A stretch of 64,000 bases of DNA from Paracamarosporium sp. OC-R06-R3 (GCA_019828545.1 JACVRA010000051.1:62001-126000), one strand, 5' to 3'. Shown: positions 43,689-56,335, counted from the first letter of the stretch. Made by a program: numbers and translations. Notes: a model not told the origin generated them from the letters alone.

Positions 43689-45216
43689 ATGTACCAGCAA
43701 CACTTTCTTGCATCGCTTTTGGTCGTCAGTTTAGGGGTTAGAGCCACGCCAGTTCCACAACGAGAAATAACAGTCATCGGGCTCCAGCCAAGTCCTGCAA
43801 CAGATGAGGCTGTCTGCAATCTTACATTAGATGACCCCCAAACGTGGGAGAAGAGCGGAGCATCGTTTTTCCTTGATAGATTTCTAAGTCGTGAGAAAGG
43901 CTCCTGTATGTTCTTCTTTCTCCAAAGAGCCATATCTTACACACAAGAGTGGAATCGCTGATCTTTTGTGTTAGCTGAATGGATTGAGGACCTGAACTTC
44001 GAAATAACTGGCGAGCAAGGTCTCAATTGTGTGGAGCTCACTGGCGCATGCGATGCTGGAGATTTGTGCAAGCGTACCAGGCCAGCTGTTGCATGGCATA
44101 TTTTTAGTGCGGTTAAGACAGCTTTCGGCATGTTCAAGCAATTGTGAGTGGCACTTCCCATGGTATTACTTGTTGTTCTCACTGACACATGCTGTAAAGG
44201 AGAGAGCAGATTGTCGATGAGACACAGGATTTAACTCTGCGCATCGATGGATTGGTAGATGACTTTGGTGCTGGTGTCCTCGACAATAAATCTCTGTCCG
44301 GGAAGAGGTTTCTCGAAGTTTTTGGCGCCACGATGGCACTCGTTCCTAACGGAGCCATTTCTACTTTCGGCGATGTGCTTAGCCTGGCCTCAACACTCTC
44401 GCCAGATACCGAGAAAGACCGCGAGGATTTCGCTGCCGACGTGAAACAGTCCATCAAAAATCGCCTTGCCGATATGAGAGAAAAGCATATTGATGCAATC
44501 GAGAACGAGATGAGACTACTTTTTGGAGGTGAAGGTGACCTCAGTAAGCTATCGGGGCAAACGTCTGAGAATAACGAGAAGAACGTCATCGCGCGAGTTT
44601 TCGCTGGTGGGAAGTTTGTCAGGCCTGTCACGGCGAATGGTGTCTATGGCGATCTCAAAGTCGCGTTCGGCAACAGCTTTCGCTTGTTCAAGGCCGCACT
44701 GGTGGGCAACATATTCAAAGCTCTTGGGTACTACATCTTCGTCGACGTAAGCGTTCTATCCATATCTGATAACTCAAGGTCATCTAATTGATCTCATTCT
44801 AGGTGGATCGCACGCAAGATCGTTGCGACACTGAAATTACGGGTGCTCGCTTCATCGACAATCAATGCTACATGCTGCACCGCCGCGACGCTACAGTTAA
44901 CAGCTTTACTGTACCTATGCCCGCTGATATGGTCAATAAGTTCGACGCTTACGGTGTCAACGTAGAGCACCTGTACCGCAATGCACAGGACTGCCAGAAC
45001 GTACATCCAGACTTCAGCGGTGAAGTAAACCGTGAAGCTATAAGTGCGGAAGGCTTGCCGCAATGCTTCTATTCGCTACCGATCATTAAGGCGAAAGGCG
45101 GGCCTTGCAATGCGATTATAAACGACAACGTGAAGTTTCCTGAGATCACCGGTTTCACGCTTTTCAACTGTCAACCTGACGACGCACCTGGTGGTGGCTT
45201 CGGAGACCAACAGTAA
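43689..45216 (+). CDS. Secreted fungal protein of unknown function
   Basis: Secreted protein of 448 aa. Exons are 43689-43905, 43975-44143, 44200-44746 and 44803-45216. The N terminus is a signal peptide (MYQQHFLASLLVVSLGVRA). The mature part has a Cys-containing N-terminal module (NCVELTGACDAGDLCKR), a long amphipathic helical region (about 130-300) and a C-terminal module with four further cysteines (CYMLHRR, QDCQNVHPDF, QCFYSL, GGPCNAII). The overall layout recalls a fungal family of secreted proteins with an opening xDPQTWEKSG-type motif, possibly the group described as DUF7872; this is a memory-based guess. It lies convergent to the small secreted protein at 45.7-46.2 kb. Confidence 0.75.
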
Positions 45217-45696
45217 GAGTCATAGGGACGCCAAGATAGAGTAATTTTTCCACCTTTGTTTCACCTTTGTTTTTACATTTCCAATGATATATATTCGTTC
45301 GATGGGTATTATTCAATATAAGAACGGTGACGGCTTGCTGAGAGTCTACATTAGTGTAAGCTAAATCACAACGAAGTCGCCACTTCATTGTATCAACTCC
45401 GAAAAAGAAAACTATGTGTTATCAAATCTTTGCGCAACGTTTGCTCGACCGGTTCTAGAATTCCAGTTTTATTGACCATTATTTATGTTTCTATGTCTCT
45501 TCGCTTGTTTCAATGCTATCTCGAGCGCTGCAGGTCACTGTAAGTTTACTAGATCATTGACCAGGCTCTATGATATTAATTTTAAGAAACTTTTTCGTCC
45601 ACAGCATTATCTGGCAAGCTATGAATCTATCCATTAGGTAGGGCATGCCGAAGCCACATCGAGGCCCCGAAATCTGGCTCTCGTTCATGCGTCCAT
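45217..45696. other. Convergent 3' intergenic
   Basis: AT-rich, shared 3' region of two secreted protein genes. No gene seen. Confidence 0.4.
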
Positions 45697-46190
45697 TCAA
45701 TCCACATACCAAGTTGCAAGATGGCCCTGGCACTTCATCGTTCCCTGCGCCGACACTCTGCCGTTGTGCGCTGTGCCAAACCTCCGGTTAACCTCATCTA
45801 CGATATCTACGATGTCCTGATTGTCCATGTAGAACTGATAGTCGTTCGGCTCGCCGTTTCCCTTCCTACTGTTAGTGACACAGCAAGAAGAAGATGCACG
45901 AGGCTTACCCTTCCTACGCTGAAGCTGCACGCAGAGTTGACCATGTGCTGTACATATCCCGCTGGCTTCCCTCTAAAATCCACGCCCCAGTCGCCAGCGT
46001 CGGTGAGTATATCTTTGCAAGAAGCCTCGCATTGTGATGTTGAGGGGGGATCTCCGTTATTGGTGGTGCGATCTTCGTAGGTGAGGGTCTCGCAGTATCC
46101 GGCGTTGCTCTTGTTGCCGGTGCATTGATTGGCCGTAGTAAATGTGAAGAGGAACCCAAAAAGGGCGAGGAAGATAGAGAATATTTGCAT
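45697..46190 (-). CDS. Small secreted cysteine-containing protein (effector candidate)
   Basis: Small secreted protein of 148 aa. Exons on the minus strand are 46190-45909 and 45861-45697. The signal peptide is MQIFSIFLALFGFLFTFTTA. The mature chain has six cysteines, which would permit three disulfide bonds, with an N-terminal QCTGNKSNAGYCETLTY, a central SQCEASCKDILTDAGDWGV and a tail QGTMKCQGHLATWYVD. The acceptor in GAAG was chosen because it keeps the downstream frame with VGRGNGEPNDYQFY; the alternative acceptors give a stop or a wrong frame. It has no catalytic motif. Size, secretion and Cys content fit a candidate effector, but saprotrophs carry such proteins too. Confidence 0.72.
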
Positions 46191-48294
46191 CTTGAAGTAT
46201 CGTATATATAGCGTGAATGGAAATGACGATTTGGTATTTAGTGGTTGATGTTCGTTAAAATGGGTGGGCTAGGCTCTTATAGTTGCGACTGGACCCAATG
46301 TCTGAGACGTCGGGTTTTGAATTAAATCGGGCGCAGAGTCACGATGGTACGAGGTCAGACGGCTTCGAGTCAAATGCCAGTAATTGAGAGCGGCGCAGGG
46401 TTAGGGGCTGGGGGCCCTAATGAGAGGCGGCGCAGAGCTAAGCGGCAAAATGAGAAATGAGTTGAGAGCAAATATCGCTCACTCATTTTATATCACGACT
46501 TTCCTCATGCTTCGATTGTTGAACTAGTCTTGTGAGATAGTGGTCACGCGTATGTGGATGGTGTTGACATTGGTGGTCCGATGTGACCAATCAGCTTTCG
46601 TTGTGCGTTACGCGCCCATTTTCAACCCTGACTGCGTCTTACTATTGGTCGCACAAAAGTCGTCACACTCCTCCGTTTATGCAGAACACCAATCAATCGC
46701 TTTTTGGGCAGTCTTTGATGCAGATCGAACACAAAGGTCAGGCACTAGTCCCACATAATTGAGCGAGTCGGCGAAAGGAGAGGGGCATGTGTGCGATGTC
46801 GGGAGCATAACCAATATTATATATACGAGTTAAACCAGTATCCTTCTTGAATGGATAATGTTGAGCATCTTGGCTAAGCTCATGCAGTTTGCGAAGAATC
46901 ATTGTTCTCATCTCCAGAAGATGATAGACATCAGGCTATGCATTAAATAGAAACGTGGCGTGGGGTAATATTCTATTAGAACTTGCAACCTACGCCACAT
47001 CGCTACTGTGCTTATAGGATCATTTAATGAATTGACCTTTTCGATCCTTAGGGCTCATGCGGCGTCCTGCGGCGTTGCGTAGATTACCGCAATAAGATCA
47101 TGCATCTTCTCTCGCTTCCTCAGGCCACTTGTCATCACAAGCCAAAACTCACGACATATTTTCAACCAACAGGTTTTGCTTGATCTCCACAAAGATAGGG
47201 CCTCATCATCTTCGTTTTCTATCTTCCTAGTAGTTCGCAGCTAAAGTCTAATTTTTTTTTCTTCAGGTGTGGAAGAGCATATTACCAGCTGGTAGTCTTG
47301 TCATTATTTTCCTTCTTGCATCCTTCCACGCCTACATGCATTGAGGATTCATATACCACTTATTCTTCTTATGTTCTTCGAGATCTTTTCTTTCTAGTCT
47401 TGCATCTACCGAATAAGTTTTCAAACCAGGCCAAAAGTTTCAATATTGCACAGTGTATTATCACTACTACTGATAGAACCCGCAATGCAGGCACAAGGAA
47501 GGTTCAGTATCCATATAATAATAACAGTTTACATACTCATGTTTCGGCTACTAAACCCTTGCTCAGCGCAATCCTTTTACTAAGCACCTAAGATGATGTC
47601 TCTTTCGTTAGCAAAAAAGACAAACCGTTCCCTATACAAATAGTAACATCCGAAATAAAAGAAAGAAACGATTTAACCTATACGTACATCGGTGAGATCA
47701 ATGTGCTCGTATACACTCGTTGGGAGTGATGCCGTTCACTGTGTGCTTCTACTGTCAAGACAGTGAAATCGAATGAAGTGAAGAGAGCCTTTTTTGTGAA
47801 AGAAGGGAACTGAGTTTATTCGATATGCTGACGAGTCCGGGCATGGGGTTGCCCAGCCCATACAGGGTAGTGCCGGAGAACAGTCACGAGAGCGAAGCAT
47901 CGTAACGAAGGGACGTAGATTCAATGAGGTGGTCGGTTTGATGTTGAAAGGCTGAAGAAGTCTCTAATGCTGATGAGCGAGGATGAGGATACATTGACGT
48001 TAGGTCAGCACTTTAGTCTGATTATGGTTTTGACATGACGTGACGGTGTGTATAAAGATGGCATATATGGTACTGACACCAATTAAGTCATTGAGAAGTG
48101 TGCGAAAAACAAATCAGGTCCCCATAAATGTGGATCCAAAAAGCAAAATTTGAATACAATGTATAGAAAATCTTTGTGGTATAAAGCGTCCGTGGCGTCC
48201 GAAATGAAAACCCAACACCAAGACAAAACGCCACCAGCGCCACGCAGAACGCAATTAACCGATTGTACCAAGTCATAACCCTACAAAACAGGAC
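46191..48294. other. Gene-poor stretch of 2.1 kb
   Basis: A GC-rich patch (46320-46450) repeats GGCGCAG-like words three times, then AT-rich sequence to 48 kb. No gene called. A TATA-like CTATAAGAG on the minus strand lies at 46274-46282, 84 bp upstream of the small secreted protein start. Confidence 0.45.
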
Positions 48295-49622
48295 TTACGA
48301 CCTCTCGGAATTTTCCGTAGTCCTCCACCCACTCCCAGACCTCGACATCGAACTCTCACTCGCCAGCGTGTTTTGCATAGTACTCACCAACGTACTTTCA
48401 ACCGTCTCCATCTCGCTCCAACCCCCACTACCACCCATGCTCGTAATCTCGTCGATACTTGTGCCCTGTTCTAGCGTGGTCGTCTTATCTACTCTCCTCC
48501 TGCGCACTCCGGGCTCATGCCGCTGTTCCCTCTCTTCCCTCCGATTCTGCACAAACAGCATGCGAAATGAACCGATACACGCGACAATGATAGCAATGTT
48601 GGCCTCAGCGGAGCTCCAGACAAGGACCCAGGGCGAGTCCATCTGCTTCGTGACGCCTACCGTAGACAGCGTCGCGCGCACGATGGCAAACGTTATGGTG
48701 ACTATTACGAGGGAGAAGACGCCGCCAAGGGCGAGGGACTGGCGGAGCGGCATCCTGGAGCGCCAGAGGATGTTCAACGGGATGGTCACAACTACAAGTC
48801 ATTAGCCCACATGTCCGCTAAAGCACGCCAATTGAGCGGAACAAGGCATCGTCTTACTCAGAAAATCTGTACCCACGTCTAGCCCCGTATTGACCTTTAT
48901 GTTCACAAAACTCATTGTTTGCTCTGCTGTGCAGTAGGGACGCATAATCTGTTCGTAGGTCCCGAAGCTGCATACATATGGATACGTCGCGAACGTAGCG
49001 GCATACGCTAGCATTGTGAAGATGGCGACGCCCCACCAATGCCATTTCATTCCTCTGATGAGTCGAGGCCCGAGCCGGTAGAAGAAGAGGAGGAAAGACA
49101 GCTTAACACACCAAAGCGAGGTGTACATGAGCATGTAGCTGATGTTGACGCCGTAGGAGTATTTGCGCACATAGTTGAGGAGGTTGGGGTCTAGGTTGGT
49201 GGGATCAATGGGCTCGAGCGTGAGATGCATTGTGTAGTCTGGCGGACGTTAGTGGGGATATGGGAGAATTGGGTTGGCAGGGAAGGAGGATGTACACATT
49301 GAATCTACCATCCAGACAGCAATGGCTCCCATGGCGGCGGCCGAAAGCCATGCGAGTGACACGACGAAATCATCTGAAAAGAAGCGCCTAAACGTCCTCC
49401 ATCTAGTCCAGTATCTGAGGGGTAGAAATAGAAACGAAAAGCCTATCATGGCCCAAGTAACGGGCTGCTCTCACCATTAGTCCAGCTCCACAGTTAGGAC
49501 AAGATCAAGTCACAATGACGTACCAGGAAGACCTCTTGCTTCACCCGTATAGTATCAAATCCATAGTGCTCCAAATCAGTGCTCCTTCTCGTTACAAGAT
49601 CCGCCAAATCTACCTTTTCCAT
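48295..49622 (-). CDS. Fungal rhodopsin-like integral membrane protein
   Basis: Seven-helix-type membrane protein of the fungal rhodopsin-domain family (also found in PTH11-like and CFEM receptors and in some secondary metabolite clusters), 381 aa. Exons on the minus strand are 49622-49524, 49464-49296, 49238-48858 and 48791-48295. Helix 1 is VTWAMIGFSFLFLPLRYW, then the family marks RRFFSDDFVVSLAWL and KLSFLLFFYRLG, and helix 7-like WVLVWSSAEANIAIIVACIG. The cytosolic tail is Arg/Ser-rich. There is no CFEM domain. An alternative upstream ATG in the same frame (49733) would add a further hydrophobic segment. Ligand unknown. Confidence 0.78.
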
Positions 49623-50813
49623 CACTAACAGGCATGAGAGCGACAAAATGAGCAGAAAACCTGGGGTGGTCTCGACCCAAGGGCTCGAAGATACGGAGAT
49701 ATGAACGATGGAGAAACCCGTCTCCACCTCCAATGGAACGGCGCCCGTCTGTCAGTGCGGGAGGCTATCTTTTACGCCATGGTATGGCACCGCACTAGCA
49801 ACCAGCTATGGCAATGAATGGTCGACGCTCTGTTGATATGGCGCACGTGCGTGATCCTTTGAGGTGCGCACGGCCGCTCTCCTGAGCACGGACCGTGGAG
49901 GAGGGAATCATGGGTGATTGGTGAAACAGACGGCTGATCTGCGATCAAGCTTTATGCCATCAGTGCTGTGGACGGTAGTTGGACCGTAAATATGACACAC
50001 CTATCCATTGGAGGAATACGAGCGATTGAGACAAACGAAACACCATTTCTTAGTCCACCATCGTCTTCCTATACACGCAAATTGTCACGATCTACCATCA
50101 GTGCTAGAGTAGTATAACTGTGGCGCGTGGTCAATGATACCGGTAGTCGCGGATACCTATAAGGAGGATCGGTGCATAACCAGCGCCGCTATACAGCGAG
50201 GAAGATGAGGACCAGGATTTTTAGACGCGAACAACAAGCTGGCTACTGTTGAACGGTGAGCGTCGCACAAAACAAATCGCAGACATTCCCTCCATGCGCT
50301 AGGCCATGCAGCTACACGCGTCCTACGCGTTCTACGTGCGTATGCTTTGAGTTAGCTCATCGGTGTAACGACTCGTTGCTTTTCCCGTGTTTCTTGTCCG
50401 TAGCTATGATACTCGTCCGAGGCGGTGAGGTGAATTTGCTTTTTCAAGCCTCCCCCAAAACATCTTATCGGTGAGATGGGTTGAGTTCACAAAACTCTCT
50501 GCCCGGAACCTGTGATGAACTGAACCTCAGCTGAGCGCATGAAAATCCCTGCCAAGCCATGTGTTTCGGGTTAGGGTTGAGGAGCCACCAACACACCCCT
50601 GCATCACATGCTTGGGAACAATGCACATGCAGAAAAGACCCGATTCTCCGACTGTAGAACCCCACGCGTGGGTTGAACCTAAATTGATGTCGCAATTGGT
50701 TGTTGTTGGGATAAGGAGAACACCAGCGCCACCTGTATTGATAATTTAGATTTCTACATATCGGGTATCATACCAAGACGCCATTGATGCTTGTATAATC
50801 GCGATACACGATC
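49623..50813. other. Intergenic, no gene seen
   Basis: Upstream of the rhodopsin-like gene and downstream of CDC23. A GGGTTAGGGTTG word occurs at 50568-50579 but is isolated. Confidence 0.4.
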
Positions 50814-52857
50814 CTATGGTATTTCCAATTCATCATGCTTCCCTCTTTCCATCCTTGCTCTTATGTCTCTTACAAGTGCTTTTGCGTCCTCGACCTCTAC
50901 CCCATCCTGGCATAGTTCATTGGCAAGTTCCATAGCTCTCTGATACACGCCACGCATGTACTCCCACCGGGCCAGCCACAGCCGTGCTTTGCTAGTCGTA
51001 GCTGTGACGCCAACGCCGCCACCCGCATCAGGATTCGACTCGTCGTAATCGGGTCCTTCCTCTTGGGCAAGGACAAGCTCCATGTAAGCAGCGCACTCTT
51101 GCATGTTATGCAACCGTTCGTAGAGCAGCGCAATCTGGTAGAGAACCTCAGGGTCAAGGACCCCACCACCAAGCGCAGACATGTCACCAGATCCAAAGGA
51201 CGCGCCTGCCCCTGCGTCGTAATACGAACCGGCTACCAAGGCGCGCTTGTATGCCCGGATGCCGTTTGTAATCTTCCCTACTTTGCCGTAGCACTGTCCA
51301 ACAGCCATCCACATCTTTGGGTCGAAAGGGCGAAGAGCAGTGGCGCGCTGATGGTAAAACAAAGCATACGAGTGCATTTCCAGCAACTCGTATGTATGCC
51401 CTAGACCGTACCAAGCGCGGTAATCTTTGCGGTTTACGTCTACTGCACGTCGGTATGAATCGATCGCTGCATGCGTGTTTTTCATCTCCACAAATTCGTG
51501 ACCCATCAAAGTCCATGCTGATAAAAAGCTTCTGTCGAGTACCAAAGCTCGCCTAAAATACATGACGGCCTTCTCGTGGTCCGACTTAAGCGAGTAGTAA
51601 TTTCCAATAACACAGCAAGTCTCTGGTCGAAACTTGTCGGTGTTAGACGCGAGCTGGGCTAAGAAAGCCAACTTCGGTCGGTTACCCATCACGTAGAGTA
51701 TGTTAGAGTAATTATCGAGATGGTCAATACGATGCGGCTCAGCCAGCAGTATGTCGGAGAAGACCTTTTCCGCAGGTTCGAAGTCTTTAGTATGGTAATA
51801 TAATAATCCACGTTGCGATTGAAGGAAAGTGGACGCAGGGAATATGTTGAGCAGGTTAGAAAGAGCACCGTGAATCTGTTCGTCGGCGCGATACAACTCT
51901 TGCGATGCCGTGACGTGGAAAATGAAGGCCATGATGTGTTGAGGCAGCCGTGGGATAACATCGTCCAGCTAGCGAGGATCAGCTTATGAATTGCTTTACA
52001 GGTGATCTTCCATACCTCTTCTACGTTCTTTAGGAGACTGGTAAGCTCTTGCCAAGCAGCCCAGTTGAATATACAACGGTGCACGCTTTGAATCAAGTAG
52101 TCCTTCGCCAGCTCCTCGTTCTTGCCCTTCGCCAAGACAATTCCATACAGATACTCGAGCCATCCCTGCGATTGCCTACCACTCGCAGGGAGATTACTGA
52201 ACCATTCTTCCAGTACCGCTGATATGCCCTGCAGTTCCTTGTTCACCACACCTCCGTCTCGTGGACCCAGTATGACCTCGCTATCCTCGTTCACGCGCCG
52301 CTCGCCAGCAAGGTACTTTGCATACAGCGTCAGAAACAGAGTCTTTTGACTGAGTCCTTGTACTGAGTCTAATGAACGATTCGCTTTCGTCGGCGTCGTC
52401 GGCATGGCTTGTTTAGCCTTGCCTTTCGCTTTCGACCTGGCCGAAGGAGGAGAAGTGCTAGTTACAGCGCCTTTGGGCAGTGCATTGGGAAGAAAGACGG
52501 CGGCACATCGATCGTACTCGCGGCAGTCGAAGAAGGTCTTCGCAAGGAGATACTTGTGCATTTCACGAGCCTCCAGTCGCAGTTCGGTCGCGTCCTTGGG
52601 CACGGCGCTGGGGGTACGAGGAAGCTCATCGGACATGGGCGAGTCCACATCTGTGAGGGCGTCATCATCGTCAGATTCAGGGAATGAATTGAGAAGCTCT
52701 GCAGCCCTGGTAAGCATCAGTACAAGAGCTCATGGCTATGTCGTCGCTCAGCGTACCATTTGGAAGCCTGGTAGAGGCCGCGCTCGGTGCAGCATATCAC
52801 GGCATCCTGCAGTTGCGCCTTCAGCTGGGCGGCATCGGCCGGCGTGAGCGAGCCCAT
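50814..52857 (-). CDS. CDC23: Anaphase-promoting complex subunit Cdc23/Cut23 (APC8)
   Basis: TPR subunit of the APC/C, 648 aa. Exons on the minus strand are 52857-52757, 52706-52016 and 51968-50814. The first exon supplies MGSLTPADAAQLKAQLQDAV, joining in phase to SKWAAELLNSFPES, as expected for the Cdc23 N-terminal domain. The segment EAREMHKYLLAKTFFDCREY and the long C-terminal TPR array (LGHTYELLEMHSYALFYHQR, PFDPKMWMAVGQCYGK) are strongly Cdc23-like. An insert near residues 125-155 (rich in Ser/Lys/Thr) is probably disordered. Divergent from the farnesyl diphosphate synthase with only 262 bp between starts. Confidence 0.93.
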
Positions 52858-53119
52858 TGCGGAGGGCGGCGGTGGTGTTTATCGCATGTGGAGCCCGAAA
52901 CTGTATGCGCGACGGCGCGGGTTCAATTTGGGCGGCGCGTAACGCGTGTGGTGATGCTTGGCTTCCTGTTTGGCGTGTATGGAGTGGGGCACCAAAACAA
53001 CGCCGGGGCAGGAACAACCATTCACCCGCCCCCGCCGAATTTCTTCTTGACCGCCTAGCCTTGCGCCCTTCACTTCGTCCTAAACTTCCCTTCTAACTTG
53101 TGATATTGTTGTTGAAAAG

Positions 53120-54216
53120 ATGCCGACTACATTGAAAGAGTTCGAGAGCGTGTGGCCCCGCATTGTGGCCGACCTGGAGGGACATGCCAAAAGTTACAAA
53201 CTGCCCCAGCAGCCCCTTGATTGGTTTGTCCAGGTAATTGTAGACGTCCGTTTCCCCAGGATCCACTAGCTTACGCATCCGTACAGTCCCTGAACTACAA
53301 CACAGTGGGCGGAAAATGCAACCGCGGCATGTCTGTCGTGGACACTTCGTCCATCTTGCTCAACAAGACTCTCGACCCATCGTCCGAGGACTACTTCCAG
53401 GCTGCCCTCCTTGGATGGATGATCGAACTTCTCCAGGCCTTCTTCTTGGTGTCTGACGACATCATGGATGCGTCAAAGACGCGTCGTGGACAGCCTTGCT
53501 GGTACCTCAAGCCCGGTGTCGGCATGGTCGCCATCAACGATGCCTTCATGCTGGAGTCGGCTATCTACCTTCTTTTGAAGAAGCACTACCGCCAGCACAA
53601 GAGCTACATCGACATGGTCGAGCTCTTCCACGACGTCACATTCGAGACTGAGCTCGGCCAACAGTGTGATTTGCTAACTGCCCCCGAGGACCATGTCGAC
53701 CTCGACAACTTCAGCTTGGAGAAGTACTCCTTCATCGTCATCTTCAAGACTGCATACTACTCTTTCTACCTCCCCGTTGCCCTTGCTTTGTACTACGTCG
53801 GTGCGGCCACGCCCAAGAACCTCCAAACCGCCTTGGACATCTTGATCCCCATGGGCGAGTACTTCCAGGCGCAAGACGACTACCTCGATGCGTTTGCCGA
53901 CCCTGAGGTTCTCGGCAAGATTGGTACTGACATCCAGGACAACAAGTGCTCCTGGGTCGTCAACCAAGCCCTTAAGAAGGTGACCCCCGAGCAACGCAAG
54001 GTGCTTGAGGAGAACTACGGCCGTAAGGATGCGCAGAAGGAGGCCAAGGTGAAGGAGCTGTACCACGAGCTGAAGTTGGCCGATTTTTACCAGCAGTGGG
54101 AGGAAGAGCGTGTAGCTGACTTGAGGGCAAAGATCGAGCAGGTGGACGAAAGCGAGGGCCTGAAGAAGGAGGTTTTCGAGACTTTCTTGAAGAAGATTTA
54201 CAAGCGCAGCAAATAA
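53120..54216 (+). CDS. Farnesyl diphosphate synthase
   Basis: Cytosolic isoprenoid chain-elongation enzyme (IPP plus DMAPP to GPP to FPP), feeding sterols, prenylated proteins and dolichol. Exons are 53120-53233 and 53287-54216 (347 aa, typical length). Both aspartate-rich metal sites are present: DDIMD at 95-99 in [18 protein letters not shown], and DDYLD at 235-239 in [12 protein letters not shown]. The lysine-rich [14 protein letters not shown] region and a C-terminal KIYKRSK are also standard. The exon 1 join ([10 protein letters not shown]) is in phase 0. Codon usage is strongly biased to C-ending codons, as for a highly expressed gene. Confidence 0.95.
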
Positions 54217-54535
54217 ATGCGGTGTTTCCGCGCAACACGATACCCGAAGATGTTGACGATTTATGATAGATAGCAATATAATACACGACAAATGAACGGG
54301 CCATATTTACTTCGGATAGGTGGGGGCACACAATGCACCTTTTACAGCAATTTGAGTTTTCCTTACCGAAACGTCCAAGAGTTATACATTCTGTTATGGA
54401 TATGAGAGGAACACAGCCTGCAAAGTGTCGCCAAAATCGTGGCCTGTCACTGTAGCAAGCTGTCTCATGGATCGATCTCAACATACAGCTTTTTACGCTG
54501 TTTATCATCTTTGACATTTATGTTCATCAGCCCAT
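54217..54535. other. Convergent 3' intergenic
   Basis: Between the ends of the farnesyl diphosphate synthase and CobW genes. No gene seen. Confidence 0.4.
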
Positions 54536-56335
54536 CTAATGAGCATGGCTGTGATCATGATGGTCATGCTCTTCATCCTCCGCTCGTCCCCATTCTGCCC
54601 AATAGCTATCGTCCCAGAGCTCCTGTAGTTTATCTTCCTTCTCGTCCTCATTCAACTTGCTATTATGCATCACGCCCTCCCATTTCCGCATCTCAGCACG
54701 ACTCAACAGACAACCATCTAGACTCTTCGTGAGTCCTTCCACGTCTAAATCTTCTCCAATAAGAACAAGTTCCTGCCGGCGGTCACCCCACTCGCCTTCA
54801 AAGTCAGCTTTGATGTTCTTCATAGTATCTTCATCAGCCATCCACTCATCCTCCGACACGGTGCAGAACCACGGCATTTCCGAACCGAGAGTCAGCATAG
54901 CACCGGCGGTGCTCCACGAACCCATCTGGTTCGGGCGAGTCGCAAGCCAGAAGATTCCCTTGCTTCGATGCAAGCCCTGGAAAAGCGGGCAAGCCTTTTT
55001 GTTTGCGAGGATTTCGCTAGAATCTATCATTGGTGGTCCCTCGCTGTCCTCGCTTGCATCGTCCGAATGATCTGTGTTGTTGCTGCCTTCACCCGAACCA
55101 GCGTCACTCATGTCTTCGTCCTCGTCGTCTGCTTCATCCTGGAGCAGAATAAACTTGCCCTCCAGCGCACGGTATAACTTCAAAGGGTCAAAAGGCCTCC
55201 GAGCACGGTACACAAAGCTGCCGATCCCATATCTAGATCCCGTCAGTACGTCACTTAGACTGCATTCGTGCAACACTTACTCCAACGTTTCAGGCTTCGG
55301 AGCCATACGCTTCTTACCATGAACGTCCATCACAGTCATCTCATGCAGGCTCCTCAACCACCCTGGACTAGCAATCGCCTCAGCGAAGTCAAATTTCCCG
55401 GTATTGAGCATTTCCTTGACGTCAACCTTCGAGTACTTCGACTCGATGATCCTCGCCGTAGGGTTCAATGTCTTAATATAGGCCCGCACGCGACCGAGTG
55501 TTTTCCGGTCCACCATGTCGACCTTATTTACGATCACCACATTCGCGAACTCGAGCTGGTCGGCGAATAGATCGGATATGGTACGTTGATCTTCCTCCGG
55601 CACGTCTTCTTTGCCAAAGCGATCCTGCAAGAACTCGGCTGTGTCGAATTCGGAGAAGAAGCGGAATGCGTCGACGACGGTGACCATTGTGTCGACAGTT
55701 GCGATGGACTTCAGGCCGCCGAGCTTAGCACTGTTCGTTTTTAGCTGGTAAGAAGTCGGAGAATCAAGAGGGTTGCAACACGTACACCCTAAGGAACGTC
55801 TCTCGCTCTTCGGTCTCCATACCCTCCGCATCCACCATCGCCTCTGTCAATTCTGCCGTGAAAGTCTCAGCAACCTGCTGCGGCTCACTGATCCCCGAGC
55901 TCTCAATCACGACGTGATCGAAGCCTTGGTCGCTCCAAGCCAGTCGCGCCAGCTCAGTAAGCAGGTCCTCGCGAAGCGTGCAGCAGATACATCCATTCTG
56001 CATCTGGATGACTTTCTCCTTGACCACGACTTCCGCCGCATCTCTATCTTTCTTCGCCCTTGAAGAAGCCGAAGTAGAAGATCGAGCGATCAGATTCCCA
56101 TCCACGTTCACGGCAGCCATGTCGTTGACAATAACGGCTATCCGTAGCCCATGGTCAGGCGACTGCAATATATGTCGTAGAAGGGTCGTTTTTCCACTTC
56201 CCTACTCTCTTCAGCACTGCCATATGCATCCATACTCCATTTCAATTTACTCACAAGAAATCCAGAAAGCACCGTAACCGGAAGTGGCTTCTTCTTCTCA
56301 GCCACCCTGATTGTTTTCCGCTTCGAAGGGGCCAT
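54536..56335 (-). CDS. CobW / ZNG1-type metal GTPase (metallochaperone family)
   Basis: COG0523-family GTPase that handles zinc or another metal, 551 aa. Exons on the minus strand are 56335-56255, 56201-55788, 55744-55281 and 55232-54536. The P-loop GSGKTTLL starts exactly at an exon border after VLSGFL, followed by the metal-binding [11 protein letters not shown], the switch ESSGISEPQ, and NKVDMVD (guanine specificity). The C-terminal half has CobW_C features ([20 protein letters not shown]) and an acidic low-complexity insert (about 320-360). The last residues [10 protein letters not shown] form a His-rich metal-binding tail. Target metalloenzyme is unknown. Confidence 0.88.

Noticed and set aside
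44179..44631. Minus-strand 150-codon frame opposite the secreted protein
   Set aside because: Antisense shadow of exon 3; no start context or domain.
46320..46450. Three GGCGCAG-like words as a tandem repeat or CRISPR-like array
   Set aside because: Irregular spacing and very short units; CRISPR is not expected in a fungal genome.
50568..50579. Telomere-like GGGTTAGGGTTG word
   Set aside because: Fewer than two full repeats, isolated, flanked by ordinary sequence; no sign of a chromosome end.
53674..54291. Long minus-strand open frame (205 codons) opposite the farnesyl diphosphate synthase
   Set aside because: Leu/Val-rich shadow of a strongly codon-biased gene; no domain, and the plus-strand gene fully explains the region.
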